Assembly (NCBI GenBank): GCA_008330645.1
Contig: VLTN01000002.1
Coordinates: forward strand, 1 to 64,000
DNA length: 64,000 nucleotides
Direction: 5' to 3'
From: Cafeteria roenbergensis
Lineage: Eukaryota; Sar; Bigyra; Bicosoecida; Cafeteriaceae
The notes beneath the pieces are model-generated. The model worked only from the letters and a program-made list of their open reading frames with translations, did no database searches and had not been told where the DNA came from. Both the position numbers and the translations under genes were made by a program. Positions 38,201 to 48,900 of the stretch are shown here, one piece after another (positions within the stretch are counted from its first letter, which is position 1; each line of letters begins with the position of its first letter).

Positions 38201-38567
38201 GCAAGGCCTGTTTTCCAGCCCCAGGGAAACCGCCATCCCGCTCGTTCCCACCGCCTGGCGCAGGCGGCCCGCCACGCTCAACGCCGCGTGGCTTCCCGTC
38301 AGCGAGTGCGAGCTCGTCGCAGTGCTCTCGGGGCTCACGGGACTGCGGATTCGCGGCGACATCACTCGCGAGCACGAAGCCGTCGGCCTGGACACAGTCG
38401 CCTTTACTGTAGCCCAAGCCGAGCTGGGGAAGGCGGCAAGTGCCGGAGCGGGAATCACACGCCAAGTTGCCCAGCGAGGCCTTCCCCTCGAGTGCCGCTT
38501 CGCGCTCACGGGCGACGTTGCGACCGGCGGGACCAACGCCGTCGAGCTCACAGCTGCCTCGCCCTAG
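35274..38567 (+). CDS. Secreted TSP1 / cadherin-like / laminin-IV protein
   Basis: Exon 1 35274-35454 and exon 2 35716-38567 give 1,010 aa. ATG 35274 starts a signal peptide (MVRAGRATALALLAIAGVAE, cut near AGA-QA). A Cys-rich N-terminal module crosses the splice junction (HCYFV-GACKATLPG). A cadherin/He_PIG-like beta-sandwich lies at about 300-410 (ALASAFEDADGDELTFELWA). A thrombospondin type-1 repeat at about 415-468 has SSWTNCTELCDGG and ECNVDSC. At about 745-955 is a laminin domain IV: QGWVISDNSDR, ALDRYVLG, LAGAYGGALRF, PTAWRRR and VLSGLTGLRIRGDI. No transmembrane helix follows, so it is probably secreted to the surface or matrix. The combination suggests adhesion. Confidence 0.82.
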   Translation: MVRAGRATALALLAIAGVAERAGAQAASRCRGIEAQHDEECGIHWTQGACQTDKSHCYFVGEPRPCELRCLFCLGASARGFSRPPVPPDSARHAIAHEAGIAVRLSRCGVGGARSSPLVWRLRLGASTIAPCPRAAIACARVNIGIAGACKATLPGSEGQCESLEADLECNANAPTCQWLPGPSIAELRQFGHAIHDIDPAVFAPPAGPPPLEPPVERPSLLGAMGAPGDVSSDAGLSEGSGETAAPEPGDMLRPESSLAAGVARSLRAVRRLGDDACNSSTAQLNVVAPASVPVAVPGAAWALPLAGVFSNGLAANISLSVSSAREADAQYAAWMALNQSAPSLAGTVPLSLSRLVRRVAVLVTAVDGCGRSATLNVNVTVNAAPVRSGLLPDLVVDSTGVQLEYRPLALASAFEDADGDELTFELWASDSGANGTLGPPPSSIRLHSSSSQALPTFKGLRTFNISCDPSMHPPGTTASLAIVAADSLGATAESRFSVSFVSHCQVSQFSSWTNCTELCDGGTQTRNRTVLVPPTGDSATACPTLQEQRECNVDSCATAPRATFSMRFEGFNVSTARDRRLNESLVAVVAHHAAVAPGLVAVVFVDAGVVELDEELAADAGEAETQQEVTLGRRLAGVGADAVGATAPVLLPVTEAIVTVLVPASARATAQAVAQALDSASRTGAIAAAVKALAGLPAFRLVLLPVSVSSQRVESNSRPVPRSRVVVVKGSADSAATVVGLEGADADGDSLEALVLAVPKHGTLTQLSDVFSLHGYPPVQGADLSGSAPSNASLVTGSRNRVAFFPSAEDSEPEGAFGFATHVLSDGRQLSVAGLTWFVPSHGRLAVESFFVDAQGWVISDNSDRQAALPGGGIVFEPYADGALDRYVLGIEAAVNPDAAGADRAQWAFVAPQALSGNLAGAYGGALRFAMGVFEGSLDDASQVEAATPLVELDCASCGGRSGVTLGHYTTVEVLQGLFSSPRETAIPLVPTAWRRRPATLNAAWLPVSECELVAVLSGLTGLRIRGDITREHEAVGLDTVAFTVAQAELGKAASAGAGITRQVAQRGLPLECRFALTGDVATGGTNAVELTAASP

Positions 38568-38738
38568 CCGTCGCCTGGCGTGCCTGCGACGGGGAGGAGC
38601 GCTCCATTCGTGCGTGACTGACTTGCCGGCCCAAGCGAGTTTCGGCCGCGCGGCTGCACAAGCACGCCGGTGTTTGCAACCCGCGCCACGCACGCACCAC
38701 GCCAAACGACGGGCGGGAGCGGAGCCCAGCGGCCCGCG

Positions 38739-39356
38739 CTAGCCCGTGGCACTCGCCCCAGCGGCAGCGGCGGCGGCCGAGCTGGCAGCGGCGGAACTGG
38801 CAGCGGCGGCGGCCGGGCCAGCGGCGGCGGCCGCCACGTCGCCTTCCACCGGCTCAGCAGCGGCCGCCCTGCGCTCGGCTGCCCGCTGGCGCCGCAGCTT
38901 GACGATTGCCGCGTCGGTCATGTCGTCGAGCGCTCGCAGCTTGCGGCGCATGTCCCGCTTGAGGTCCCAGGTGTCCTTCTTGGGTGCCAGAGTCAGCGGG
39001 CGGTCGGCAGGGCGGGAGCGGTCGGCCTCCTCCAGCACCGCGATCTGGGCGCGCAGCGTCGACGACGGGGCTGGGGCCGAGGCCCTTGCGCTCTCGCGCC
39101 TGAGGGTGCTGTCCTGCGGCTTGTAGTTCTTGAACACAATCGGCCTGCGAGGGGCAGAACGGGAGGGATGCGAGGGCCCGCGAGGGCATGGCGCACGCAC
39201 GCACGCACGCACGCACGCCTCGCGGATGCAGCCGTGGCCAGAGCCCAACGCCGGGGTGAAGTCGGGGCGGAGCAGCGGGGCAGCGCCGCATCGAGGGCGC
39301 TCAAACACTCACGCGGAGGCCGCCGCCGCTGCACTGCCACCGAGCGACTGCGCCAT
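38739..39356 (-). CDS. CCDC12: CCDC12/Cwf18 spliceosome-associated protein
   Basis: Small component of the NineTeen-related part of the activated spliceosome. Two exons on the minus strand: 39313-39356 (15 aa, Ala-rich) and 38739-39144; 149 aa. The conserved core is IVFKNYKPQD near the start, followed by LTLAPKKDTWDLKRDMRRKLRALDDMTDAAIVKL, matching the Cwf18 'LAPKKxxWDLKRD' block. The C-terminal 45 residues are almost pure Ala/Ser/Gly, a low-complexity tail not typical of the family. The junction restores an Ala codon in phase. The intron is 168 bp and contains a short ACGC repeat near 39191-39216. Divergent from GatB, 126 bp between starts. Confidence 0.88.
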
Positions 39357-39482
39357 GCTGGACGCGCGTGCCGTTGCCCGGTTCGATAGGGCGGCCGGCA
39401 GCTGTGAAAAGGCGGGCGTCGGGTGCGAGGCGGGCGTCCCGAGGTGGCCGCGACGGGCGCAATCGCATGCTGGCAAGCCGAG
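39357..39482. promoter_or_regulatory. Putative shared promoter of CCDC12 and GatB
   Basis: Only 126 bp between divergent starts, the tightest pair in the window. Inferred from arrangement only. Confidence 0.35.
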
Positions 39483-41429
39483 ATGGCCACTCGCTCTGCA
39501 GCAACTTTTGCCGGCGGCGCACCACGCGCGGAGGGAGGCCAGCCCCACCCACCCCGCGAGGAAAGGGCGGGAGCGACAGCGCCGGAAGCGGTCTGCGGGA
39601 TGCGGGGTGCAGCTCGAGCTGCTGTCCGCGCGGTGCGTCCAGGCGTGGCGCCGGTGCGAGGCGCGGCCTCTGCGTCGGGCGTGCTCGAGGGCTCGGGCGG
39701 GCGCATCTGGGACCTTTGCGTGGGGCTGGAGGTGCACGCTCAGATCCTGTCGTCGAGCAAGCTCTTCTCGGGGGCACCGTCGGCTGGCTCGACCGAGGCA
39801 GCGTGGGCTGGGCCAAACGACTGCGTCGCGCTGTTTGACGCGGCTCTCCCGGGAGCACTGCCAGTCGTGAACCGGCACTGCGTCCTGCAGGCGGTGCGCG
39901 CCGGCCTGATGCTCGGCGGCGAGGTGCAGCCGGTGAGCGTGTTCGAGCGCAAGCACTACTTTTACGCCGACCTGCCGAGCGGGTACCAAATCACCCAGAA
40001 CCGCATGCCCATCGTGCGCGGCGGCCAGCTCACGCTGGAGGTGCCCACCGGCAAGAAGGGCCGCGACTTCCGGCGGGAAGTGGTGCGCCTCGACCGGATC
40101 CAGCTGGAGCAGGACAGCGGCAAGTCGTCCCACACCCTCGACCCGGAGCGCTCGCTCGTGGACCTGGGCCGTGCCGGCGTCGCGCTCATTGAGGTCGTGA
40201 CCTTCCCGGACCTGACTTCGGCCGAGTCTGCCGCTGCGTTCCTTCGCAAGATGCAGGCGGTGCTGCGGCACGGCGGTGTGTGCGACGGCAACATGGAGCT
40301 GGGGTCGATGCGCTGCGACGTCAACGTGTCTCTCACGGAGCGGGGCGGCGAGGCCGGGGAGCGGGTCGAGATGAAGAACCTGGCAAGCGTCCGCGCCGTG
40401 GCTCGCGCGGTGGAACACGAGGCGCAGCGGCAGCTGGAGATGCTGGACGCGGCCGCGGGGCGGGGCGACACCGTCTTCCGCGTTCCCCGAGAGACGCGCA
40501 GCTTCGACATGGGATCCGGCCAGTCCGCCCGCCTCAGGGGCAAGGAGGACGCGCCGGACTACCGCTTCCTCCCGGACCCCGACCTCGCGCCGTTGCGCGT
40601 GGGCAAGGCGTTCGTCGATCGCGCGCGCGCAACCCTCCCCGAGGACCTGGACGCGCTGCGCCAGCGGCTGACCGAGGCGCCCATCGGCCTGTCCGAGTAC
40701 GACGCGGGGGTCATCGTGGGCGCACCTGGCGGGGCTCGCTTCTTCGAGCAGGCCCTCCTGGCAGCCCGGTCGCTGCAGCCGGAGACGGCGTCCCTTGGGA
40801 AGACGGTGTGCGGCTGGCTCACGACGGAGGTGCTGGGCCGCCTGAACGACGCCGGGGCTGCCCTCATCGACACGGGCGCTGGGAGCGCCGGCGGCGAAGG
40901 CCAGGTGGCCTTCCGGGAGAGCGACGCGGGCTGGGACGCTGAGGCGGAGGCGGAGGCGGCTTCCGCCTCCGCAGCCTCCCCCGCTGCCGCGCGGTGGTGG
41001 TCCGACAAGTGCCCCATCTCGCCAGAGCAGCTGGGCCACGTGGCCGGCCTCGTCGACGCCGGCGAGATCTCGGGGGCGGCTGGCAAGCGGGTCGTAGCCC
41101 TTCTCTTCGGAGAGGCGCGCCGGGGACAGGCTGCCGACGCGGCGGAGGCGGCAGCGGCGCGCGCGTCCGGCGTGGTGGCCACTGTGGACCGGCTCGGCCT
41201 CCGCCAGGTTAGCGACGACGCCCTGGTGCGGGCATGGTGCGAGGCCGCAGTGAAGGACCCGAGTGCAGCTGCTGCTCTTGACAAGCTAGCCAAGGGCCGC
41301 GACCGCGCCATGGGCGCGCTGGTGGGGATGGCGATCAAGCAGAGCGGGGGCAAGGCCAACCCGTCGCGGGTGGCGCAGCTCATGCCAGAGGTCGCGGCGG
41401 CCGCCCTGGAGGCCAGGGCCAGCGGCTGA
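39483..41429 (+). CDS. GATB: Mitochondrial Asp/Glu-tRNA amidotransferase subunit B (GatB)
   Basis: Subunit of the GatCAB enzyme that converts Glu-tRNA(Gln) to Gln-tRNA(Gln) in organelles. Single exon, 648 aa. The first about 75 residues are Ala/Arg-rich with few acids, a likely mitochondrial presequence. The catalytic cradle then starts at DLCVGLEVHAQILSSSKLFSG. Key motifs: KHYFYADLPSGYQITQ, RIQLEQDSGKS, DLGRAGVALIEVVT, NMELGSMRCDVNVS, VEMKNLASVRAVARAVEHE, and DYRFLPDPDLAPL. The YqeY-like helical tail (about 480-648) binds tRNA and carries Ala-rich insertions. ATG 39483 is the first clear start; an in-frame ATG further on would still leave an Arg-rich leader. No intron. Confidence 0.93.
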   Translation: MATRSAATFAGGAPRAEGGQPHPPREERAGATAPEAVCGMRGAARAAVRAVRPGVAPVRGAASASGVLEGSGGRIWDLCVGLEVHAQILSSSKLFSGAPSAGSTEAAWAGPNDCVALFDAALPGALPVVNRHCVLQAVRAGLMLGGEVQPVSVFERKHYFYADLPSGYQITQNRMPIVRGGQLTLEVPTGKKGRDFRREVVRLDRIQLEQDSGKSSHTLDPERSLVDLGRAGVALIEVVTFPDLTSAESAAAFLRKMQAVLRHGGVCDGNMELGSMRCDVNVSLTERGGEAGERVEMKNLASVRAVARAVEHEAQRQLEMLDAAAGRGDTVFRVPRETRSFDMGSGQSARLRGKEDAPDYRFLPDPDLAPLRVGKAFVDRARATLPEDLDALRQRLTEAPIGLSEYDAGVIVGAPGGARFFEQALLAARSLQPETASLGKTVCGWLTTEVLGRLNDAGAALIDTGAGSAGGEGQVAFRESDAGWDAEAEAEAASASAASPAAARWWSDKCPISPEQLGHVAGLVDAGEISGAAGKRVVALLFGEARRGQAADAAEAAAARASGVVATVDRLGLRQVSDDALVRAWCEAAVKDPSAAAALDKLAKGRDRAMGALVGMAIKQSGGKANPSRVAQLMPEVAAAALEARASG

Positions 41430-41475
41430 GGCGGCGGACAGCCGCTGGCCTGGCGTGGCCCGGAGCGGCCCGGGG

Positions 41476-41645
41476 CGGCTCGGCTCGGCTCGGCTCGGCT
41501 CGGCTCGGCTCGGCTCGGCTCGGCTCGGCTCGGCTCGGCTCGGCTCGGCTCGGCTCGGCTCGGCTCGGCTCGGCTCGGCTCGGCTCGGCTCGGCTCGGCT
41601 CGGCTCGGCTCGGCTCGGCTCGGCTCGGCTCGGCTCGGCTCGGCT
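41476..41645. repeat. (CGGCT)34 pentanucleotide array
   Basis: 34 uninterrupted copies of CGGCT, 170 bp, starting 46 bp after the GatB stop. No imperfect copy is seen inside. Frames through it are open on both strands (for example SRAEP repeats) only because the unit lacks stops. Confidence 0.97.
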
Positions 41646-41648
41646 AGC

Positions 41649-41685
41649 TGTGTATGTGTGTGTGTATGTGTGTGTGTGTGTGTGT
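41649..41685. repeat. TG/TA-TG dinucleotide tract
   Basis: Alternating TGTATGTG and TG repeats directly after the CGGCT array; potential Z-DNA. Confidence 0.85.
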
Positions 41686-41862
41686 TCGTCGTGCGCGCCT
41701 CTGGGTGTCTCGCGAGCCGCCCTTCTCCCCAGCCAGGGGCCCGGTAGCAGTCTCATGACTCGGCCTCGCGCGCCGCCCGCTTGAGGCAAGCCTGCGCCGG
41801 CGCCACGAATCGCACGCACGCACTCGCTCACATTCGCCGCACCGCACTCCCGCCGCGACCTC

Positions 41863-42582
41863 TCAGGCTCTCAGGCCCTTGGCCTCGGCTGCCGCGCGCA
41901 CGCGCGCCAGCACGCTGCCCACCTCGTCCCAGTGCGGCTGCAGCTGCTCCTTCACCGCGGCCTGCCAGTCCAGCACGCGCGCCGACGGCTGCATGAACTC
42001 GACACCGCCCGGAACGCCCTCCAGCTGCTGTAGCTCGCACGCAATCGACAGGTCCGCGATGCTCGCGCGCTCTGTGCCCCCGAGGAACGAGCCAGGGCCC
42101 TCCGCGGCGGACTGTGCAAGCACCGAGTCGAACTGCTTGATTGAGCGCCGGGCCATCTTCCCGTGCCACTCCGCGACCTCGGGGCTCGCGGCGGGCAGAT
42201 CGCCGAGAGGACCCATCACGCGAGCAAAGGTCCACGTGGAGCAGCGGCGGATCTGGCTGTGCTGCATATCCATGGCGGCGTCGAGCCTTGCGCGCACACG
42301 CGCGTCAGAGGGATACCAGCTGTCCTCGACCTCGGGGTGCGTGGCGCAGAGGTACTTCATGATCGCATGGCTCTCGGCCAGGGCCCAGCCGTCCTCGAAC
42401 TCGGCCACGGGCACCTGGCCGAGCGGGTTGAGCTTGAGAAACTCGGCGGTGCGGTTTGCCCCCTTGGCCAGGCGCGTCAGCTTCACCTCGTGCGGGATGC
42501 GCGCGGCGCGGCAGAACAAAATCACCGCCCGAGAAGGCTGCGAGACAAAGTCGGCGTAGATGCGCACGCTGCTGGCTGCCAT
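41863..42582 (-). CDS. Theta-like glutathione S-transferase
   Basis: Single-exon protein of 239 aa, close to the usual GST length. The N-terminal thioredoxin-like domain has RIYADFVSQPSRAVILFCR, placing a catalytic Ser (theta class) in the SQPSRA motif, then NPLGQVPVAEFEDGWALAESHAIMKYLC with the cis-Pro (QVPV) and the glutathione gamma-glutamyl site (ESHAI). The helical C-terminal domain (about 90-239) includes TERASIADLSIACELQQLE, the N-capping-box region. It conjugates glutathione to electrophiles in the cytosol; substrate is unknown. ATG 42582 is preferred because it directly precedes the first beta strand. Confidence 0.9.
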   Translation of the reverse strand: MAASSVRIYADFVSQPSRAVILFCRAARIPHEVKLTRLAKGANRTAEFLKLNPLGQVPVAEFEDGWALAESHAIMKYLCATHPEVEDSWYPSDARVRARLDAAMDMQHSQIRRCSTWTFARVMGPLGDLPAASPEVAEWHGKMARRSIKQFDSVLAQSAAEGPGSFLGGTERASIADLSIACELQQLEGVPGGVEFMQPSARVLDWQAAVKEQLQPHWDEVGSVLARVRAAAEAKGLRA

Positions 42583-42991
42583 GGCCGCTCGCGCGGGAGG
42601 GTGCGTCTGACGCTTTGCGGAGTGCAACTGCTCTGCAGCTCCCAAGCGTCTGACGCACAGCTCTCGCATCGCAGGCCGCTGCGACTCTGCGCGCGCAGGC
42701 GTGTGTGTGTGTGTGTGCCTGCGTGTGCGCGTGCCATGTAAAACAAACATGCGCCAGAAGCGGGTGCGGCGGCCCCCTCATCGGCGGGAGGAAGGTGGCT
42801 CCGGCGCTCGCAGAACTTCGCCACCACAGCTGCGGCGGCCCTCGTCCGTTCCGGTCTCGCGGACGCAAAGAGAAACGCACGGCACACAAACACATGCACG
42901 CACGCGCACAGCAGCGAACGCACGCGCGCGAACGCGCGCGCGCGGACGCAGGCCCACAAACGATGAAGCGGAGCGCTGCCCGGGCCGGCGC
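42583..42991. other. Intergenic region upstream of GST, downstream of dynein
   Basis: 409 bp with TG (42702-42730) and CA/CG-rich tracts (about 42880-42955). It should contain the GST promoter and the dynein 3' end. No gene. Confidence 0.5.
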
Positions 42992-45900
42992 TCAGAACCT
43001 GAGCGAGCAGAAGGCGGCCACGCCGGCCTTGATCCACGTGTCCGAGTCGGCGAGGCCGAGGTTGTTGATCGTGTGGCCGCGGTCCGAGGGGAGCTCCACC
43101 CAGAGGACGAAGTTTGTGGAGTGCCCCGTGGTGGAGAGGGTTCCGCGGCGGCTGAGCACCTTGTAGACGGGGCAGCGGTAGATGTCCTTGACAGGAGTGA
43201 CGCGGTCGGGAATGGGCAGGAAGTGCATCGGGGGCACTTCAGTGAAGAGCTGCTTCGGGATGGAGTCGTCGAGGCAGCGCTTCTCGGGGTTCCAGCGCGC
43301 GCCCTCGAGGAAGAGGCCGCGGATGTAGCAGCCGTCCTCGGGGCGCTCGGTCAGGTCCTCGTGGCGGCCCTCCAGCACGTTGAAGTTGAACTCGAGGGTG
43401 TCGATGGGCAGCTTGTGCTTGCGCGCGTAGTTCTGCCGGGTGCCCGTGAGGAAGGCCTGGGGGAAGTAGAAGCCGCTGATCCAGAAGCAGGGCGGGATAC
43501 CGTCCTCCACCCACCCCTGGATGAACTGCAGCCGCTCGAGCAGCTCCGCCACCCAGGAGTTGAGGGGCTTGAGGGATGGGTACGCCTTGGCCTCCCACAT
43601 GTCCGGGACCTTCTGGGCGACCATGGCCGAGCCCATGCCGTCGAGCTCCGCGCTCATGACCACGAGGCCCTTGAGCGCCTTCTGGATGTCCGGCAGCGTG
43701 CGGTGCATCACGGCGAGGAGGCCGTTGTACCGGATGCACTCCTGCACCAGCACCGTGTTCATCGACTCCTCGTAGCGCACCGGGTAGGTCATGGAGATGG
43801 CCTCAATGTCGAACTCGCGCGGCAGCCGGGCCTGGATGCTGGCCGCGGTCTCGTCGATGATGTCCTCCCGGCTCTTGCCGGCGCCGCTGGCGCTGCGCGG
43901 CTGCATGCCGAGGAGGGTGTCGAACATGTCGTACGTGTCGTTCTGGTCGCAGGTGATGTTGGCGTTGGCGTGCATGCCGAACACTTCCGGGTCGGCGTTG
44001 AACGGCAGCGTGTCGATGTAGGTCATGTACGACGGCTGCGGGTTGTCCTCGTCGGCGTCGATGGTGTGGTAGTGGCCCGACGCGGACAGCCCGTACCCGT
44101 CCTTGAGGACGTCCGGCGTAAAGTAGTCCCGCAGGATGACGTCGATGGTGCGGAGGTCCTTGTCGTCCGTGACGCGGCCGCCGTAGTTGATGTATGCCAC
44201 GAGGAAGTTGAGCACCTTGTAGGGCACGTGGGCGTACTCGTCCAGGAACATCTCGAGTTGGCGGCGGCTGATGTCCAGGTCGGAGCTGTTGAACTCGTAG
44301 GGGACGTTCCAGCCGAGGGGCCCGAACTTGCGGCGCTCCTGCACGTTGGCGTGGAAGAAGGCGAGGCCGAAGAGGAGCTTTCTGAAGACGTCGGGCTTGG
44401 ACGTGAGCTGCAGGTCGTCGTCGGAGAGGCCGTGGAAGAAGTTCCGCAGGTTGGCCTTGAGGCCCTTGGGGGGCTCGCGGGTCATCTTGACGCCGTTCTG
44501 GAGCACGGAGACGGGGAAGAGCTTGGAGGGCATGGACGTGAGCCAGAGGCGGAAGTCGGGGGAGACCTTGTCCCTGTCGATGGCCTCGCAGATGGTCTCG
44601 AGCTCGCCCATCCAGGAGGAGGCCAGGTGGCAGTTCTGCAGCAGCACCCACTCGCCGTTGACTTGCGCCTTTTCGATCAGCCGGGAGGCGATGGCGCCCT
44701 GGCCCTGCCCGAGCGAGATGCCCTCCAGCTTGGAGCGCATGCCCACGGTCTCGGCGAACTGGTAAAAGGCCTTGGTGGGGTCCGAGCCCGTGGAGAGGAC
44801 GAAGATGAGGGGGGTGTCCACCTCGCTGTCCTCGAAGCAGGCGGGGAGGTCGAACGGGGGCGGGTCGGTGTACTCCTTGCCCATCTCCGCCTCGATGAAG
44901 TCCAGCACTGCCAGCGTGATCTTGTCCGGCCGCAGCGCGCGCAGCAGGCACATCTTCTGCAGGCCGTTGAGCCGCGCGTCCCACTCTCCGGGGAGCGGGC
45001 AGCGGTGGGCGTCGCTGCTGTCGAACACGGCGCGCCAGCCCTCCAGGTCCGTCGCCACGGACTTGTCGATCCCGGACAGGGCCGGCAGGGTGGCGATGCT
45101 GGTGATCTCCTCCCAGCACCGGTCCGTCATCCAGTCCGCGCCAGCGGGCTTGGGGGCGTCCACCTTGGAGGGCCCGATGCCGGAGATGAGGAACCGCCAC
45201 TCGTCCGGGTCGATCTTGCCGTACCCGTCCATGACGCGCTGCGTGAGGAGGAAGGAGAAGAGCATCTTGTGGCTCTCGAAGAGGGAGCGGCACACGTTGC
45301 GGTAGATGAGCTTGGTGAAGTAGTCGTTGAGGTTGGCGATGCGCTTGGGCACGTCGTCCTCCGCGGGCTCCGAGTTCTGCACGCCGCGCACGAAGAGATT
45401 GCGGAACCAGGGGAGGGAGTACTGGTACATGGGGTCGATGTTGGTCAGGTCCGCCAGCGCAAAGTAGAGCACGGAGGCGCGGAAGGCGACGGGCCTGTAC
45501 TCCTCTCGCGTGGAGTCGATCTCCTTCTCCGTCTCCGCGGCCGCGGCCACCTGCGTCTTGATCTCGTCCGACGTGACCTTGGACTGCTGCAGCGTGTCGA
45601 TGAGCTTGATGTCGTCCAGGATGTTTCCCTCCACGTTGGAGAGCTTGTGCAGGATGGTGGCCTCGATGTCGTGCAGCTCCTTCTGCATGCGCGCGTTCTC
45701 CGTGGTCAGCGTCTTCTTACGCTCCTCCAGCTCGGGCAGCTCGTTGACGATGAACACGCCCAGCATCTGGTCCTCCAGGCCCTTGGGCGTGATGGTGAAG
45801 TTGAGCAGGCTGACCTTCACGGCCACCTCGGGCGGGTAGTGAGGGTTGGGCAGCTTGGAGGTGAGGAAGAAGCGGAAGTCGGAGTTGTACGGGATGACGG

Positions 45901-48900
45901 CGTCGCCGAGGGTGATCATGTCGGCGCCGTTGAGCTTGAACGTGGACTGCAGCAGGATGGGCTCCAGCGCGGCGTCCAGCGACTCGCCGACGTTCTCGAC
46001 CAGCACCCACTTGCCGAAGCGCACTCCCGACTCCAGGTTCTGGAGGAACTTCTTGTCCGTCATGCGCAGCACGTCCATGTCGTTGCGCGCGAGCGACTTG
46101 TCGCGGCCCATGGTCTTGATGTAGCGGTTGGCCTGCCCCTGCGGGTCGATGAGCAGCGGCCAGCGGCGCGCCTTGTCCATGATGATGGCGTTCTCGATCG
46201 AGTGCGTGTCCGCGGGCAGCCCCGCGATGACCCACTGCTGCAGCTGCACCGGGTCCAGCAGCGTGCTGCGCACGGTGCAGCCCGGCGAGTGCGGCACGCC
46301 CAGCGTCTTGAGCTGCTCGCCCCAGCCCGCCACCAGCGAGGAGCGGAAGTCCGAGGTGAACGCGCCGAGGTAGGCGATGCTGGAGGCGGACACGAGCGCG
46401 TCGCCGACCAGGTTCTCGTAGTCGACGGCCAGGCGGGCGACGGTCTTGGTCCAGCGGTCCTTCTCGCCGGCGAGGCCGTCGATGAGCTTGTGGGCGCGCT
46501 CCAGGCGGCCCTGCGCCGTCTCCACCTCCTTCTGCAGAGCTTGCTTCTTCGCCTCGGCCGCGTCGAACCGGGCCGTCAGGTCCGCGAGCTTGGCCTCCAC
46601 GGCGTGCAGCCGGTCCAGGGCAGCCTTGAGGCGCTCCTGCGCGCCGTCGTAGTCGCGCTGCGCCGCCGCCAGCTTCTGGCGCTTGGGCTCCACCTCCTTG
46701 GCGATGGTGGCGTAGAGGTACATGGCGTGGACCCACTTGCACACGCCCGAGGCGGCCTTGTTGGAGCGCTCCACGGCCTCGGGGGAGAAGTTCTCCGTGT
46801 CGTTGACGAAGGGCTCGAGCTGCTTGATCATGTCGTCCCCGATGCCGTCCTTGTCGTAGTTGCGCATGTCCTCGATGAAGCCGTTGGCCTTGCTCAGCAG
46901 CTGCAGCTTGGCCGGCTCGAAGTAGTCCTTGACGGTCTTGCGCGCGCCGGTGCCCGTGTCCTCCTTCACCAGCTTGGGCGGCACCCCGAAGAGCAGGCAA
47001 GCGGCCTGCATGGTGATGACCACGCCGCGGCCAGGGGTGCGGATGGACTTGAGCTCGTCGATGTCGGCCTTCTTCAGCTTGGAGAGGACGCGCACGGCGT
47101 CGTCCAGCGCCGGCAAGGCCTTGTCGAGGTCCGCCTGCGCGTCGGACTTGATCGCCTCGCACTCGGCGGCCATCTTGGAGGCCGACGCCTCCTCGGCCTC
47201 CACCTCGGACTTGGTGGCGGCCGCGTCCTCCTTGTCCTTGTCGATCTGCACGATGAGCTCGTCGGCCGCCACCTGCGACTTCTCCAGGTTGGGGAGCATC
47301 ACCTTGAGCTTTGCCTGCAGGGACGTCACCTCGGCGGTGGCGTCGGCCATGGCGTCGAGGCCCTTCTGCAGCCGGGACTTGAGGGTCCCGACCTCGTCGC
47401 GCTTGGCGGTGATGACCGAGGCGAAGGTGTTGAGCAGCTCCAGGTAGGACGTCGGCGTCACGTAGTTGTAGCGGCGCAGGGTGTCAAAGTAGTCCCCGCT
47501 GGCCTTGTCCACGCCCTGGTGAACCTGCTTGAACATCTCGACCACGCCGTCGACGCAGTCGCCGAGCGCCAGGTCCTGCTCCGAGAGCATGGACATGGCC
47601 ACGGACTGGAGCGCCTCGTCGGGCCACTCGCTGAACCAGTCGATGGTGCAGCAGTTGACCAGGGCGGGGAACATGCGCAGCCGGTCGCGGAAGGCGTCGC
47701 CCATCGGGCTCATGCAGAAGACGACGTGGATGTTGCGCTGGACGCGCTGGAGGTACTGCGCGAACATGTTGAGCGGCGTGGCGGGGCGGCGCTTGGCGAT
47801 GCACTCGCGGCGGGTGGCGCTGTAGATCTCCTCAAAGTCCTCGGGCTCGTAGAGGTTGGGCACGTCGCCCGCGTTGAGGATGCCGTTGATGTCCTCCACC
47901 ATCCCCTCGAACACGATCTGGGTGTCGTTGAAGAGGAAGACGGTCGGCTCCTCCTGGATGCCCGCCCGCTTGATCACCTCCTTGAGGCGCTCGCGCCACT
48001 CGGCCTTGCCGTAGCCCTTGGTGATCTCCACGGTCTGCACCTTGTAGTCGGCGATGAACGCGGCCAGCCGCGTGAGCGACTGCCGGCCGGAGCCGCCGAC
48101 GCCGAGCAGCAGCGCGTGGCCGAGGGGCTGCCGCAGCACGCGCGCGATACGGGACACGTGCTCGATCGCGTCGAGGAAGAGGACGAGCTTCATGGGGCTC
48201 TTGGAGTCCGCGTTGTGCTCCGCCAGGTACTCCTCGATGGTGGGCTGCAGCGCCGACATGTTCACCACCTCCTCGTACACGCGCGGGTCCGCGCCGGGCA
48301 CCATGTAGTCGCCCGCGATGAGGCGGTCTGCCGGCATGGTGTCCTCCCAGCCCAGCTTGAACTCGGTCTCCATGCCGCGGCGCAGGTTGCTGTCGAACCA
48401 GTCGCCGTCCTCGGCGTTGACGAGGCGGTCCTTGAACACGCGGCGGCACTCGTGCGCCCACATGCGAGCAAAGGCCGGGCCGTCCAGCACCCGCTTCTCG
48501 CTCATCATGAGCATGCCCTGGAACACCTTGCCCAGGTCGCGGAGGTTGAACGTGTAGTGCGGCTTGGTGGGCGTGGGGAGGAGCTCCGAGAGGACGGTGT
48601 TGTACAGCGTCACGCTCGAGGCCACGGCCGCGTCCACCAGCGCGCGCACCGGCTCGGGGAAGCCCTTGGAGTCGAGGAAGTTGGCCATGATGGTGCCGAA
48701 GATGAGCTTCATCGACTCGTCGTCCATGGGCGTGTAGTTGATCACGTTGAAGTGCCGGATCATGCGCGGCGTGGTCGGGTTGCGGCCGCCGCCCGGCGGG
48801 CCCATGGCGGCGATGAGCACAGTGTCGACGATCTGGCGGAAAGTGCGCTCCTTCCTGTCGTACCAGCCGCTGTAGTCGCACCACTGGCGAAGCAGCTCGA

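Larger units (their letters stand above)
41430..41862. other. Convergent intergenic region filled by satellites
   Basis: 433 bp between GatB and the GST gene. It holds a perfect CGGCT pentanucleotide array and a TG tract, listed separately; the rest is featureless. Confidence 0.7.

Noticed and set aside
41286-41831. Minus-strand frame encoding SRAEP repeats
   Set aside because: It is only the translation of the CGGCT array, with flanks that are antisense to GatB.
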